A stretch of DNA of 64,000 nt from Xanthocytophaga flava (GCF_030068545.1 NZ_JASJOR010000005.1:62001-126000), one strand, 5' to 3'; positions 8,884-17,933 are shown, numbered from the stretch's first letter. The notes: generated by a model from the sequence alone, not told the origin. Made by a program: numbers and translations.

Positions 8884-9774
8884 ATGACACTTAACCGTAG
8901 AGATTTTCTTAAAATATCCGGAGCTGCTGCTCTGTCTGCCTGGGCAATGCCTTATGCACAAGCCACACCAATCAAAAATATTGGAATTCAATTGTATACC
9001 CTTCGGGATGTAATTGGAAAGGATACAAAAAATGTACTTACTCAATTAGCAAAAGACGGTTATAAGGAATTGGAGGCGTATGGTATTGATAGTGGCAAGT
9101 TCTTTAATTTGTCAGGTGCTGAATTCAAGAAGATAGTAACAGATCTGGGAATGAAAACAATCGGATCGCATGCGTCTCCTGATGTAAAGTTTGACAAAGA
9201 TGTGAAAGCAGGTTTGGATGCTGTAGCGCCAAACTGGAAGAAAGCAGTAGAAACAGCTAAAGAAGGTGGGTTAACCTACATTACATGCCCATGGTGGAAA
9301 GAAGAACATCGCAAGTCTGCGGATGATTACAAAAAATCGGCTGCAATCATTAACCTGCTGGCTGAATATGCTGTAAAACAGGGATTGAAATTTACCTATC
9401 ACAACCATGATTTTGAATTTAAGAAATTTGGAAATACAGATTTCTATGATGTATTGCTGGCACAAACTAATCCGAAAGCAGTTAACTTTGAGATGGATTT
9501 GTATTGGGTGGTAGCTGCTGGAAAAAATCCGGATGATTATTTTACTAAGTATCCAGGACGGTTCCATCAGGTACACGTAAAGGATATGAGTAAAGCTGAT
9601 AAAACAAAAAATACAGAAGTAGGAAAAGGCTCTATCGACTTTGCTAAGATTCTGAAACTGGCGCCTAAGGCAGGTATCAAACATTTCTTTGTAGAACAGG
9701 AAAATAACTATTCACCTGATTCTCTTGCCAGTGCAAAACTATGTGCTGATTATCTGAAGAAATTCAACTACTAA
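8884..9774 (+). CDS. Tat-exported sugar phosphate isomerase/epimerase-like TIM-barrel protein
   Basis: A 296-aa protein of the AP endonuclease 2 / xylose isomerase-like TIM-barrel family (PF01261). The N-terminus is a twin-arginine signal (NRRDFLKISGAAALSAW, residues 4-20), so it is probably periplasmic. Barrel features include IGIQLYTLRD near 34-43, the TYHNHDFEF metal-site segment, FEMDLYWV, HVKDM and the closing VEQENN. Such exported members are common in Bacteroidota sugar-turnover loci, although the reaction of the family is often undetermined. A related Tat-exported protein is encoded at 62984. It stands alone here, bounded by promoter-like and terminator elements. Confidence 0.85.
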   Translation: MTLNRRDFLKISGAAALSAWAMPYAQATPIKNIGIQLYTLRDVIGKDTKNVLTQLAKDGYKELEAYGIDSGKFFNLSGAEFKKIVTDLGMKTIGSHASPDVKFDKDVKAGLDAVAPNWKKAVETAKEGGLTYITCPWWKEEHRKSADDYKKSAAIINLLAEYAVKQGLKFTYHNHDFEFKKFGNTDFYDVLLAQTNPKAVNFEMDLYWVVAAGKNPDDYFTKYPGRFHQVHVKDMSKADKTKNTEVGKGSIDFAKILKLAPKAGIKHFFVEQENNYSPDSLASAKLCADYLKKFNY

Positions 9775-9780
9775 TACAAA

Positions 9781-9808
9781 AAATGCCCTGATGCTAGTCA
9801 GGGCATTT
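9781..9808. terminator. Bidirectional terminator between convergent genes
   Basis: An 11-bp stem (aaatgccctga / tcagggcattt, 9781-9791 with 9798-9808) with a 6-nt loop and A/T tracts on both sides. It lies between the isomerase-like gene and the convergent DUF5606 gene and should serve both. Confidence 0.85.
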
Positions 9809-9813
9809 TCTTT

Positions 9814-10338
9814 TTATGCTTCACTTTTTTGTTTCTTTTTAGTGGTCTTCTTAGGTGCTGGTGTTTCTTCTGTTTCTGCACTTGCCTTTTCTTCAGATGC
9901 TTCCGCTTTCTCTTCGGCTACAGCAGCTGTTGCTTCCTGTTTTTTCAGAATCTCAGGAGCATACTCAAGCAGGATACCGTACCAGGTAACCAGCTTTTTG
10001 ATATCTGAAGCATATACCCGGTCTCTATCATAATCAGGAACAGCTGTTCCCATAAAAGATGCCAGTTCTTCAGGACTTGATTTACCACTTACAGGCAAAC
10101 CTTTGTCGCCATAATTATCACCCAGGTTGTATAATACATCCTGTAATGGAGTACTTCCTTCGGAGGTATTTGTATAAACAGAAATCTCTGATAATAAAGA
10201 CAAACGATGTTGAGGTCCTACAATAAAGCGAGTTTTTTGTTTATCCATTGATTCCAGAATCATACCTGTCCGGGTTGGCTTTACCACTTTGAACAAGCCC
10301 CCTTTGCCCGAAACTGTAACAATCTCTTTTAATTCCAT
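9814..10338 (-). CDS. DUF5606 domain-containing protein
   Basis: A 174-aa cytoplasmic protein of unknown function found across Bacteroidota. Residues 1-130 match the conserved DUF5606 pattern as I know it: an opening MELKEIVTVSGKGGLFKVV, a GMILESMD strand and ISVYT. The last 45 residues are a low-complexity Ala/Glu/Lys tail ending in KKTTKKKQKSEA, probably disordered and basic at the very end. No catalytic motif is visible. The gene is monocistronic and converges on the isomerase-like gene. Confidence 0.8.
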   Translation of the reverse strand: MELKEIVTVSGKGGLFKVVKPTRTGMILESMDKQKTRFIVGPQHRLSLLSEISVYTNTSEGSTPLQDVLYNLGDNYGDKGLPVSGKSSPEELASFMGTAVPDYDRDRVYASDIKKLVTWYGILLEYAPEILKKQEATAAVAEEKAEASEEKASAETEETPAPKKTTKKKQKSEA

Positions 10339-10809
10339 GATAATCAGATACGTACTTAAAGATTAAGAAAATAGTAAAATAAATTTAACTAATTCGATGA
10401 TTTGTGATAAACGGATCCTACTGCAATTCGGACTGCAAAGATGTAAAAAATATGGTTTGAAACATAATCAGATTCAGGAAAGAAGTAAGGATATTTCTAT
10501 ATATAGAATATATAACCTCCTAATTATCTGCATGTTTGATGACATGTTTCTCCTCCGTGAATATAAATTAATGCTCTTTAATTGGTTCTTGTGAGAAGAT
10601 GAAAATAGTTGATAAGCGACTCACACATGAAATATTTAATGACAACTATATAACACAGACCGATTACAGTAAGATTTTACAACGCTGATAACCTGCAAAA
10701 TCCTTACCAATTTTCTTTGAATTAGTGAAGAACTAGAAAAACCGTCTGCTTTGTATTGGAGCTTGTATACAAACATTTGTAATTTTGTGGCTCTTTGAAA
10801 GAAACGACT
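10339..10809. other. 470-bp intergenic region
   Basis: An AT-rich divergent region between DUF5606 and the DinB-like gene. It has no RNA gene or credible ORF. The only assignable element is the promoter at 10756-10787. Confidence 0.5.
10756..10787 (+). promoter_or_regulatory. Bacteroidota-type promoter (TTG / TAATTTTG) for the DinB-like gene
   Basis: TTG at 10756-10758 and TAATTTTG at 10780-10787 are separated by 21 bp, fitting the TTG-N19-21-TAnnTTTG arrangement. The expected transcript start near 10794 makes the in-frame TTG at 10795 an unlikely start codon and supports ATG 10810. Confidence 0.55.
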
Positions 10810-11382
10810 ATGAAAATTCATGACTTAATTCAGGAAATAAGAGATACACTGATAGGTGTACAGAATGGTGTATTGGTGTGGTTTGATAAACCATTAAAAA
10901 CAAGGCAATACGTACCACACAACGGTGGGTGGTCAATGGATCAGATTCTGGAACATATTACATTGACAAGTCACTTTCTGCTGATTCTTATTGATAAGGG
11001 CACTAGAAAGGCACTTGAGAATGTACAGAAGCAGGACTTACAAGTTGCACTGGAACACTATGTATTTGAACGCAAAAAGCTGGATGAGATAGGAGTGTAT
11101 CAGTCTTTTGAGTGGATTCGGCCAGAACACATGGAGCCAACCGGACAGAAATCAGAAGAAGAAATACGATCACTCTTTATTGAGCAAATACAACGTTGTC
11201 TGACATACCTGGACCAGATGCCTGATGGGGAAGGCGTTTTGTACAAGACAACCATGACAGTGAATAATCTGGGCAAAATAAATGTCTACGAATATATTTA
11301 TTTCCTGGCAAAACATGCAGAACGCCACATTGGTCAGATGGAACGTAATGAAAGGGAATATGAGGCTACTGTAGTGCACTGA
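10810..11382 (+). CDS. DinB-like / YfiT-type putative metal-dependent hydrolase
   Basis: A 190-aa protein of the DinB four-helix-bundle superfamily (unrelated to DNA polymerase IV). The three expected metal-site histidines are recognisable in MDQILEHITL near residues 46-55 and in the late helix FLAKHAERHIGQMER. Substrates of this superfamily are mostly unknown; some members are thiol-dependent S-transferases or hydrolases. I chose ATG 10810 over the in-frame TTG 10795 because the latter would fall at the predicted transcription start. The yebC gene follows after 60 bp on the same strand. Confidence 0.75.
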   Translation: MKIHDLIQEIRDTLIGVQNGVLVWFDKPLKTRQYVPHNGGWSMDQILEHITLTSHFLLILIDKGTRKALENVQKQDLQVALEHYVFERKKLDEIGVYQSFEWIRPEHMEPTGQKSEEEIRSLFIEQIQRCLTYLDQMPDGEGVLYKTTMTVNNLGKINVYEYIYFLAKHAERHIGQMERNEREYEATVVH

Positions 11383-11442
11383 TCTTGACTAAAATTCCGG
11401 AGGAAGAAGTTTTTTACTAAATCTATTAAAATAGAGTTATAT

Positions 11443-12183
11443 ATGGCTGGTCATAGTAAATGGGCAAATATTAAACATCGCAAAGGGACTACTGATGCTC
11501 GTCGAGGCAAATTATTTACAAGACTAAGTAAGGAAATTATTGTTGCTGCACGTTTGGGTGGTGGTGACCCTTCGGGTAATCCTCGTTTGCGTATTGCTAT
11601 TCAGAATGCCAAAACGGCTAATATTCCAAAAGACAATATCGAACGGGCAATCAAGAAAGGAACAGGAGCAGAAGTTGAGAACTATCAGGAAGTGACTTAT
11701 GAAGGAAACTTTGGGCCTGTTGGAATCTTTATAGAAGCTACAACTGATAATACCACCCGTACAGTAGCCAACATTCGTTCCTATTATAATAAAATAGGAG
11801 GTAGCTTGGGTACTAACGGATCTCTGGCGTTTATATTCAACCGCAAAGGAGTATTCAATTTTACATTGCCTTCTACTATAAGTCCAGATGAACTGGAACT
11901 GGATTTAATTGATGCAGGGGCAGAGGAAGTAAACATAGAAGATAATCTGGTAACAGTGATCACTTCTTTTGAAGATTATGGGGCCATGCAAAAGAAGCTG
12001 GAAGATATGCAGATTGAGATCTCAGAAGCTGCTTTGCAACGTATTCCTAATGTGCTGGTCACACTGGATAATGACACATTCCAGAAGGCAATGAAACTGA
12101 TTGACTTATTTGAAGATGACGACGATATCCAGAAAGTTTACCACAACATTGATATAACAGAAGAACAAATGGAACTGATTTAA
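11443..12183 (+). CDS. YebC/PmpR family (TACO1-like) translation or transcription regulator
   Basis: A 246-aa protein of the highly conserved YebC family, which opens with AGHSKWANIKHRKG and continues with RLSKEIIVAARLGGGDP and RLRIAIQNAKTANIPKDNI. Members have been described as DNA-binding regulators (PmpR) and, more recently, as factors that relieve ribosome stalling at proline-rich stretches, like mitochondrial TACO1. The full three-domain length is present and ends in an acidic FEDDDDIQKVYHNI motif. It lies in tandem with the DinB-like gene and ends at a strong terminator. Confidence 0.95.
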   Translation: MAGHSKWANIKHRKGTTDARRGKLFTRLSKEIIVAARLGGGDPSGNPRLRIAIQNAKTANIPKDNIERAIKKGTGAEVENYQEVTYEGNFGPVGIFIEATTDNTTRTVANIRSYYNKIGGSLGTNGSLAFIFNRKGVFNFTLPSTISPDELELDLIDAGAEEVNIEDNLVTVITSFEDYGAMQKKLEDMQIEISEAALQRIPNVLVTLDNDTFQKAMKLIDLFEDDDDIQKVYHNIDITEEQMELI

Positions 12184-12190
12184 AAAGTAT

Positions 12191-12230
12191 AAACCGCCTT
12201 AGCAGAAATAATTCTTAGCTAAGGCGGTTT
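12191..12230. terminator. Strong terminator after yebC
   Basis: A 13-bp stem aaaccgccttagc / gctaaggcggttt (12191-12203, 12218-12230) followed by a T-run. It sits between convergent genes and probably acts for both. Confidence 0.85.
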
Positions 12231-12235
12231 TTGTA

Positions 12236-12958
12236 TCAGCGAGTAGACTCTTCTTCCAGAAAATCTCGATTTACCCTGCCACTACTAAAGTAACAGTCTG
12301 AATAATAAGGATTGGTAAGGGAATCAATAGTTACTCCACGCGAAGTGGATGCATGGGCAAATCGTCCGTTCTGCAGGTAAATACCCACATGCGAAATACC
12401 AGAACCGAATGTATCAAAAAAGATGAGGTCTCCTTCGTGTAATTCTTCTTTCTCGATAGGATCTACATCCTGTTCATACATCTTAAGAGCATTGCGGTTA
12501 AGATTTAAACCATAGGCTTCCTGATATACATTTCGTACAAAGCCAGAACAATCCGTTCCGGTACGACTATCACTATTGTCTCTGTATGGAACTCCTATCC
12601 ATTCTGTAATACTCTGTGTTAATGCTTTGTTCGACTCCGGCAAGGGTGGTTGTCCTGTTAACTGAATATGTCGCTGCTGAAAATCAGAATCTGAGATCAG
12701 TACAGTAGGAATGTGTGTAACCACAATAGGCTTTTCCTGTTGCTGCTGTACATGTCGGTACATAGCCCATACAGACCATACCGTTGCCAATGCAATAATT
12801 ACCCAAGGTGTAGCTCGGTGAGTAGCAATTTGTTTACGATGGGCATATAGATATTTTCCTGCGCGAGCCAGCAGAAAAGCTATTTCACAGACAATTATCC
12901 AGAAAAGTTTGGCGATTTCCTGTAATACAATCCAGAACTGATTCGCTATGCGTTGCAT
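12236..12958 (-). CDS. Membrane-anchored C40 (NlpC/P60) peptidase
   Basis: A 240-aa peptidoglycan hydrolase-type protein that cleaves within stem peptides. The C-terminal NlpC/P60 domain (about 112-230) has catalytic C137 in TDCSGF, H190 in ISHVGIY and H202 in FAHAS. There is no cleavable signal peptide. Residues 1-35 form an amphipathic or hydrophobic helix, and 51-67 are a hydrophobic membrane segment, placing the catalytic domain outside the membrane. An N-terminal hydrophobic stretch before the real anchor is slightly unusual. It is convergent with yebC, and the HD gene lies 139 bp upstream on the same strand. Confidence 0.88.
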   Translation of the reverse strand: MQRIANQFWIVLQEIAKLFWIIVCEIAFLLARAGKYLYAHRKQIATHRATPWVIIALATVWSVWAMYRHVQQQQEKPIVVTHIPTVLISDSDFQQRHIQLTGQPPLPESNKALTQSITEWIGVPYRDNSDSRTGTDCSGFVRNVYQEAYGLNLNRNALKMYEQDVDPIEKEELHEGDLIFFDTFGSGISHVGIYLQNGRFAHASTSRGVTIDSLTNPYYSDCYFSSGRVNRDFLEEESTR

Positions 12959-13097
12959 GTTGCAGAGTTAAAATAGTGAATCGTAAAAAGTTGTTCATAG
13001 AATAAATACAGGCTCTAAAATTTAAGGTAAGCTATTGATAGTTTATTTAAGTATCTATACGAAAAATAGACGAATAAGTTGCGTTAGTTTTATGAAG

Positions 13098-13670
13098 TTA
13101 TATGTTCTCAATGTGTAAGAACGTAAGATATTGACTGATTCTTTCTTTTAACCGAATTGCCAGCAACTCCTCTGCGGTATGTAGTGAATCATAGATAAGC
13201 TGACCTTCCTGCTGATAGGCTTTAATCTTTTCATTATTCCAGTAATGAGGAGGGGGAGCCAGGTTAGTAATCCGGTCTGCCATCTTAACCATCCATACTT
13301 CCTTAGGCTGCTGTTGTATACGACGGAGGCTATCCTGCATTTGTTCTATTTTAGTGGGAAATTGTGTGTTTTTGGTAAGGGCCATTACTCCGTCTGCTAC
13401 ATCTGTACCAAATTCTTCCTTAACCTGTTCATAGGTTACAGTTGTATCTTCAATTACATCATGCAAAAGGGCACACTGGATTGCCAGATCCGCATTGTAC
13501 GTTTGGGTGCTATGCTGGAGTGTCCAGAGTATTTCCATCGTAACTGCACCAATGTGATTGATATAGTCAACACGCATACCCGGTGTACGGCCACCAAAAG
13601 TTTGGCCTGAATGGTGAAGTGTGGCAAAGTCCCATGCCTTATTATACAAATCTCTATCCCAGTTGTTCAT
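13098..13670 (-). CDS. HD-domain hydrolase, stand-alone (p)ppGpp hydrolase-like (SAH/MESH1 type)
   Basis: A 190-aa single-domain HD phosphohydrolase resembling the N-terminal hydrolase domain of SpoT/RelA. Visible motifs are YINHIGAV (H39), the HD pair with ED in LLHDVIEDT (H70-D71, E74-D75), and KMADRITNL supplying the last Asp near 130. No synthetase, TGS or ACT domain follows, so it is a small alarmone hydrolase candidate. Its function as a 3'-pyrophosphohydrolase of ppGpp (or NADPH, as in MESH1) is inferred from the family. It is transcribed away from the oxidoreductase gene at 13799. Confidence 0.78.
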   Translation of the reverse strand: MNNWDRDLYNKAWDFATLHHSGQTFGGRTPGMRVDYINHIGAVTMEILWTLQHSTQTYNADLAIQCALLHDVIEDTTVTYEQVKEEFGTDVADGVMALTKNTQFPTKIEQMQDSLRRIQQQPKEVWMVKMADRITNLAPPPHYWNNEKIKAYQQEGQLIYDSLHTAEELLAIRLKERISQYLTFLHIENI

Positions 13671-13798
13671 TGGTATTTTTTAGTTTAACTAGTTGGGAAG
13701 TAACTAAATATTTAGCAGGATATAAAACTAACAGTTGGTAAAAGAGAAACGAACTACCTATATTTTGGCTCCATTACAACATTATTACTGATTTTACT

Positions 13799-14779
13799 AT
13801 GCAGACAATTCATTGGGGCATCATTGGATGTGGAGATGTAACAGAACTTAAAAGTGGCCCTGCTTTTGCTAAAGTGGCTGATTCCAGGCTGGTTGCCGTC
13901 ATGCGGCGTGATGGGGTGAAGGCGCAGGATTATGCCAGAAGACACAACGTACCTAAGTGGTACAATGATGCCAGCAAGCTTATTCAGGACCCGGAAGTAA
14001 ACGCAATTTATATTGCTACGCCGCCTGATAGTCATGAGCACTATGCGTTGGCTGCCATGGAAGCAGGCAAACCTGCCTACATAGAGAAGCCAATGACTAC
14101 CACTCATGCTCAAGCAGTGAATCTGGTAAAGGCTTCCCATGATACAAATATAAAAATGGTAGTAGCTCACTATCGGAGAGCACAACCTTACTTTAAAAAG
14201 ATTAAATCTTTGCTGGACGAAGGTGCTATTGGTGAAGTACGTTTTGCCAGACTTTCCTTTTTTGACAAACCTTTATCCCAAGAGGCTTTACAGACTGAAA
14301 AGATAGCTTGGCGAGTCGATCCTGCCATTTCCGGTGGAGGATTATTTCATGACCTGGCTCCCCATCAATTAGATCTGGCCTATTACTTCTTTGGAGATGT
14401 AGTGACTATACAGGGAATGGCTACTAATCAGTCAAAACAGTATGGTGCAGATGATATAGTTAGTGGAAGCATGCTCTTTCAATCAGGTGTACTCTTTGAG
14501 GGCTTATGGTGCTTTACTGTAGATGAATCCGAAACAAAGGACAGCTTTGAAATCATTGGCTCTGAAGGAAAGATTACTTTTTCTGTTTTTGGAAAACAAA
14601 TCATTTATCTGACTAGAAATGGAAAGGAGTCAGTATTACCTTTTGAAGCACCCACACATGTGCAACAACCCATGATTGAAGAAGTAGTAAGCTATTTTCT
14701 GGGAAAAGGCCCAAACCCATGCACTGCTTCCGAAGGAGCAAGAATAATGGAGATGATAGATAAGATGACACAGAAATAA
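13799..14779 (+). CDS. Gfo/Idh/MocA family NAD(P)-dependent oxidoreductase
   Basis: A 326-aa cytoplasmic dehydrogenase. The N-terminal Rossmann motif GIIGCGDVTELKSGPAF (about 6-22) binds NAD(P). The family's EKP motif is in YIEKPMTTT near 97-105, and a C-terminal GFO_IDH_MocA_C-type domain follows with GGLFHDLAPHQLDLAYYFFG. Members oxidise or epimerise sugars and inositols, but the substrate is not apparent. No exported-signal sequence is seen. It lies 33 bp upstream of the ADP-ribosylglycohydrolase gene, so the two are likely cotranscribed. Confidence 0.9.
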   Translation: MQTIHWGIIGCGDVTELKSGPAFAKVADSRLVAVMRRDGVKAQDYARRHNVPKWYNDASKLIQDPEVNAIYIATPPDSHEHYALAAMEAGKPAYIEKPMTTTHAQAVNLVKASHDTNIKMVVAHYRRAQPYFKKIKSLLDEGAIGEVRFARLSFFDKPLSQEALQTEKIAWRVDPAISGGGLFHDLAPHQLDLAYYFFGDVVTIQGMATNQSKQYGADDIVSGSMLFQSGVLFEGLWCFTVDESETKDSFEIIGSEGKITFSVFGKQIIYLTRNGKESVLPFEAPTHVQQPMIEEVVSYFLGKGPNPCTASEGARIMEMIDKMTQK

Positions 14780-14812
14780 ATAAAATAAAAAACTGCTTTT
14801 ATAATTAACTGA

Positions 14813-15790
14813 ATGAATCAACGAAATTTTGCCAAAGATATATTGTTTGGAGTTGCCGTAGGTGATGCACTGGGTGTACCTGTTGAGTTCAAAGACAGAA
14901 GCTACCTGAAACAGTTTCCTGTGACGGATATGATAGGATATGGAACCTACAATCAGCCACCTGGAACCTGGTCAGATGATAGTTCACTTACATTCTGTCT
15001 GGCAGAAAGCTTATGTAAAGGGTATGATCTCACTGACCTAAGCCGACGATTTATAACCTGGCGGGAGTATAACCATTGGACACCACATGGTCATGTATTT
15101 GATATCGGTATTGCCACATCTGATGCAATTAGTAGACTAAGAAAAGGAGTAAGTCCGGCATTAGCGGGAGGCAAGGATGAGCAATCCAACGGCAATGGTT
15201 CATTGATGCGGATTCTGCCACTTGCTTTGTATCTGATAGATAAAGACATCCAAACCCGATTTGAAAAGACCAAAGAGGTATCGACTATCACACATGCGCA
15301 TATTCGATCTATATTAGCTTGTTTTATTTATCTGGAATATGCACTGTGCTTGATCAAAGGATTGGATAAATGGAAAGCTTTTGAACAGATGCGAGTTACT
15401 GTGAATCAATTTCTGGATGAAAACGCGGTTTGTTCAGACGATGAAAGACGAAAGTTTTACCGGATATTGGGGCATCCATCTACAGAGTTTGGTATGGAGC
15501 CAATTCATACCTATGAAGAAGTACAGGTATATTCTTCTGGATATGTATTACATAGCCTGGAGGCAAGTTTCTGGTGTTTGCTAAACAGCAATTCATATAG
15601 TGAAACAGTACTAAAAGCAGTAAATCTGGGTAAAGACACTGATACAACAGCTGCCATTGCAGGTGGATTGGCTGGATTAGTTTATCAGTTTGAGCAGATA
15701 CCTGATAAATGGGTTAATGCCTTAGCACGTGTTGGGGATATTCATGCATTGGCAGATAAGCTTGCTCTCAGGTATGCAGATGTAGTATAA
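14813..15790 (+). CDS. ADP-ribosylglycohydrolase family protein
   Basis: A 325-aa DraG/ARH-type hydrolase, a family that removes ADP-ribose from proteins or nucleic acids using a binuclear metal centre. Family motifs are GVAVGDALGVPVEF at about 14-27, WSDDSSLTFCLAESL near 52-66, NGNGSLMRI in the middle, and the C-terminal metal-binding block GKDTDTTAAIAGGLAGLVY. All conserved acidic residues of the DDS and DTDT motifs are intact. The physiological target is unknown. No partner ADP-ribosyltransferase was noticed nearby. It is cotranscribed with the oxidoreductase and ends at a 14-bp hairpin. Confidence 0.9.
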   Translation: MNQRNFAKDILFGVAVGDALGVPVEFKDRSYLKQFPVTDMIGYGTYNQPPGTWSDDSSLTFCLAESLCKGYDLTDLSRRFITWREYNHWTPHGHVFDIGIATSDAISRLRKGVSPALAGGKDEQSNGNGSLMRILPLALYLIDKDIQTRFEKTKEVSTITHAHIRSILACFIYLEYALCLIKGLDKWKAFEQMRVTVNQFLDENAVCSDDERRKFYRILGHPSTEFGMEPIHTYEEVQVYSSGYVLHSLEASFWCLLNSNSYSETVLKAVNLGKDTDTTAAIAGGLAGLVYQFEQIPDKWVNALARVGDIHALADKLALRYADVV

Positions 15791-15910
15791 ACACAGATGA
15801 TTCCCAATTTTTAGGAGATAATGTTTCCTGTAAAGAAAAATAGAGGATTATACCAAAGAAGAAGTTACAAGTACAATCGTAAAGAACAAAGCTGGCAAAC
15901 AGTCAAAAGT

Positions 15911-15953
15911 AAAACAGATCCTACTTTTTCGAAAAGAGTGTAGGATCTGTTTT
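15911..15953. terminator. Terminator after the ADP-ribosylglycohydrolase operon
   Basis: A 14-bp stem aaaacagatcctac / gtaggatctgtttt (15911-15924, 15940-15953) with a T-tract, between convergent genes. Confidence 0.85.
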
Positions 15954-16005
15954 TTTAGATATCAGATTAATTAAAGCTTTGAGATAACGTATGTTGGTTT
16001 ATAAA

Positions 16006-17232
16006 TCATGAATTGACCAGAACACGTGAAGGTTTCTGCTGATAGGAAAACAGCTTTCCTATTGGATTTACAAAATACATTTGTAGAAAATAACTTACTG
16101 TAACCAACACACCTAATCCTATCAGAAAAGAAGTAAAAGATACATCAGTAGGTTGGTTTTTTAACTGAATCAATTTGTTTAAAAATATGCGGACTTCGAA
16201 TAGTTCCCTCCAATGTAAAGAAGAGAAAAAACGGAATGCCTGATCTACTCTTCCCCACCACCCCAGGATAAAATAATGTGCGATAAAAATGGTCAGGCTG
16301 GCATTGCTGACTTTAAGTATAAATGGATGTGATAGAAAACGGGTTGTTAGGTCTCTATCTGCAGCCAGAGAAAGAATGAGAACTAATTGTATCGGAAGAA
16401 ACAATCCATTGTGTAATAATGCATAGGGAATAAAAACCGGAAAAATAGCGTAGGCCAATATCGCCACTATCAACATAAGGCTTGGTGATAAACGCATGTA
16501 AAATGGCGTATTTATTAGTTGATCATTTTGTTGATTGATCTGATAAATTCGGCAAACCAGCATACCTATTAAAAACTCTGGCAAACGTAAAAGAGGATTG
16601 TGGTGCAATAGTCCCTCGAAAATAGGATGCTGGCTATCCAGATCAAAAAAAATATAACAAATAGGATAAATCAGATAGATAGCCCATAAGGTGAGAGTTT
16701 TTTTCTGAAGTTGGCTAACTGTGTCATTTTTGATGATTCGACAGAAGTATGGGAACAAAAGATAAAAAAAGAATAATGCTGATATTGACCAGGCAGGTCC
16801 ATTAACAGATAAAGAAACCGGATTCCATGCATCCAATAAAAATACCTGTGAAAAGAAAGATCCAATAATATAGGGTTTGGTAATAGTAATGTCTGTTCCA
16901 GGTATTAAACTGCCTTCCATAGAAAAAAAGCGTGGAGCCATTATAACTATGAACAATAGATGAATGGGATAAATCTTGGAAAGACGGGAATGCAGAAAAC
17001 GTTTAACAGGAATTCTTATTCCCCTCTCATCATCAAAGTAAACATAGGTCAGGATGAACCCGGAAAGAATGAAAAAAAAACTTGTGCTAAAATAATAATT
17101 AGTAAATAATCCCTGCTGCCATTGAGGGAGATGCGAAATATAACTTTCTATAAAGTGGCCTGCTGCTATGGATAATATCAGGAATATTCGAATGCCAGAG
17201 AGGGCATTAATGCGGTTTTTTACTTTTAACAT
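16006..17232 (-). CDS. Acyltransferase 3 family membrane protein (OatA/NodX-like)
   Basis: A 408-aa integral membrane protein with about ten hydrophobic segments. It transfers acyl groups, usually acetyl, onto extracytoplasmic sugars or peptidoglycan. The conserved opening LSGIRIFLILSIAAGHF (about 12-28) carries the family's R and H residues, and the second motif is FILSGFILTYVY. There is no C-terminal SGNH domain, so the acceptor would be modified by this protein alone or with an external partner. It converges on the DraG operon and is preceded by a 700-bp AT-rich gap. The substrate is unknown. Confidence 0.88.
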   Translation of the reverse strand: MLKVKNRINALSGIRIFLILSIAAGHFIESYISHLPQWQQGLFTNYYFSTSFFFILSGFILTYVYFDDERGIRIPVKRFLHSRLSKIYPIHLLFIVIMAPRFFSMEGSLIPGTDITITKPYIIGSFFSQVFLLDAWNPVSLSVNGPAWSISALFFFYLLFPYFCRIIKNDTVSQLQKKTLTLWAIYLIYPICYIFFDLDSQHPIFEGLLHHNPLLRLPEFLIGMLVCRIYQINQQNDQLINTPFYMRLSPSLMLIVAILAYAIFPVFIPYALLHNGLFLPIQLVLILSLAADRDLTTRFLSHPFILKVSNASLTIFIAHYFILGWWGRVDQAFRFFSSLHWRELFEVRIFLNKLIQLKNQPTDVSFTSFLIGLGVLVTVSYFLQMYFVNPIGKLFSYQQKPSRVLVNS

Positions 17233-17933
17233 TTTAAAATACTTGTAAGGTTATATCGAGGTTTATTGTAGTACTAAAAAGATATTTTGAATGATACCAG
17301 CAACTTTTTAGACTAAAGGATATAGTCCAATATGAGAAATGTTTAATTATTGTTGCAGTGATTTTTTCCTTTTTAGTATAAGTGTAAAACTTACTTTGTA
17401 AGTAAAGGTCGAATATTGTGGTCAATAAAAATAATTATTTTTTCATCTATTTTGTAGTGGATTGATTACTAATGTATTTACTAAGTAATTATTTTTTACT
17501 GATTTTTGTCAATTTTTGCTATTAAATGTATAAGTGATACAAAATATTTGAAATGTTTAGTTTTGTTAAAAATATTACATTGGTAAATATGTATTACTTT
17601 TTTGTGGAATGAAACTAATTTGGATATATCCTTTAGTACATAAGAATTATACTAGTGAAGAGAGAGGTCTGTCATCAATTTGAATAATAACATCTAGACT
17701 CAAAGACATTTTATTTGTATTCATCCACTTCTAATAATAACTCAATTGCAGTAAAGGAATAGAAAATGCCAAAAGTAGATTTGTGGTTATCTGATCATCT
17801 CTTTCATAAGGTTATATGTAGAGATAGACCTTTAAAGCTTATCACTCAAATAAAGAAATGCTAACGCTACTGACATAAGGTTGTCAGTAGAGCCATTTTA
17901 CTTTGTATCATTCAAACCAAAATGATACATTTT
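17233..17933. other. AT-rich 700-bp gap with inverted repeats, no gene recognised
   Basis: Very AT-rich divergent region. It holds a 13-bp inverted repeat (ACTAAAGGATATA at 17312-17324, its complement at 17625-17637) flanking a 300-bp core. It also has a 9-bp hairpin ctactgaca/tgtcagtag (17867-17875, 17882-17890) and an 8-bp hairpin over the first possible start of the VOC gene. No RNA family or coding sequence is supported. Confidence 0.5.

Noticed and set aside
9271..9684. 137-codon minus-strand frame inside the isomerase-like gene
   Set aside because: Shadow of a well-supported TIM-barrel gene; no recognisable domain.
10397..10594. 65-codon frame in the DUF5606/DinB-like gap
   Set aside because: AT-rich, low-complexity translation with no domain and no promoter-start arrangement.
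10810..11382. DNA polymerase IV (dinB)
   Set aside because: The protein is the DinB-like four-helix-bundle hydrolase superfamily, which shares only a name with polymerase IV.
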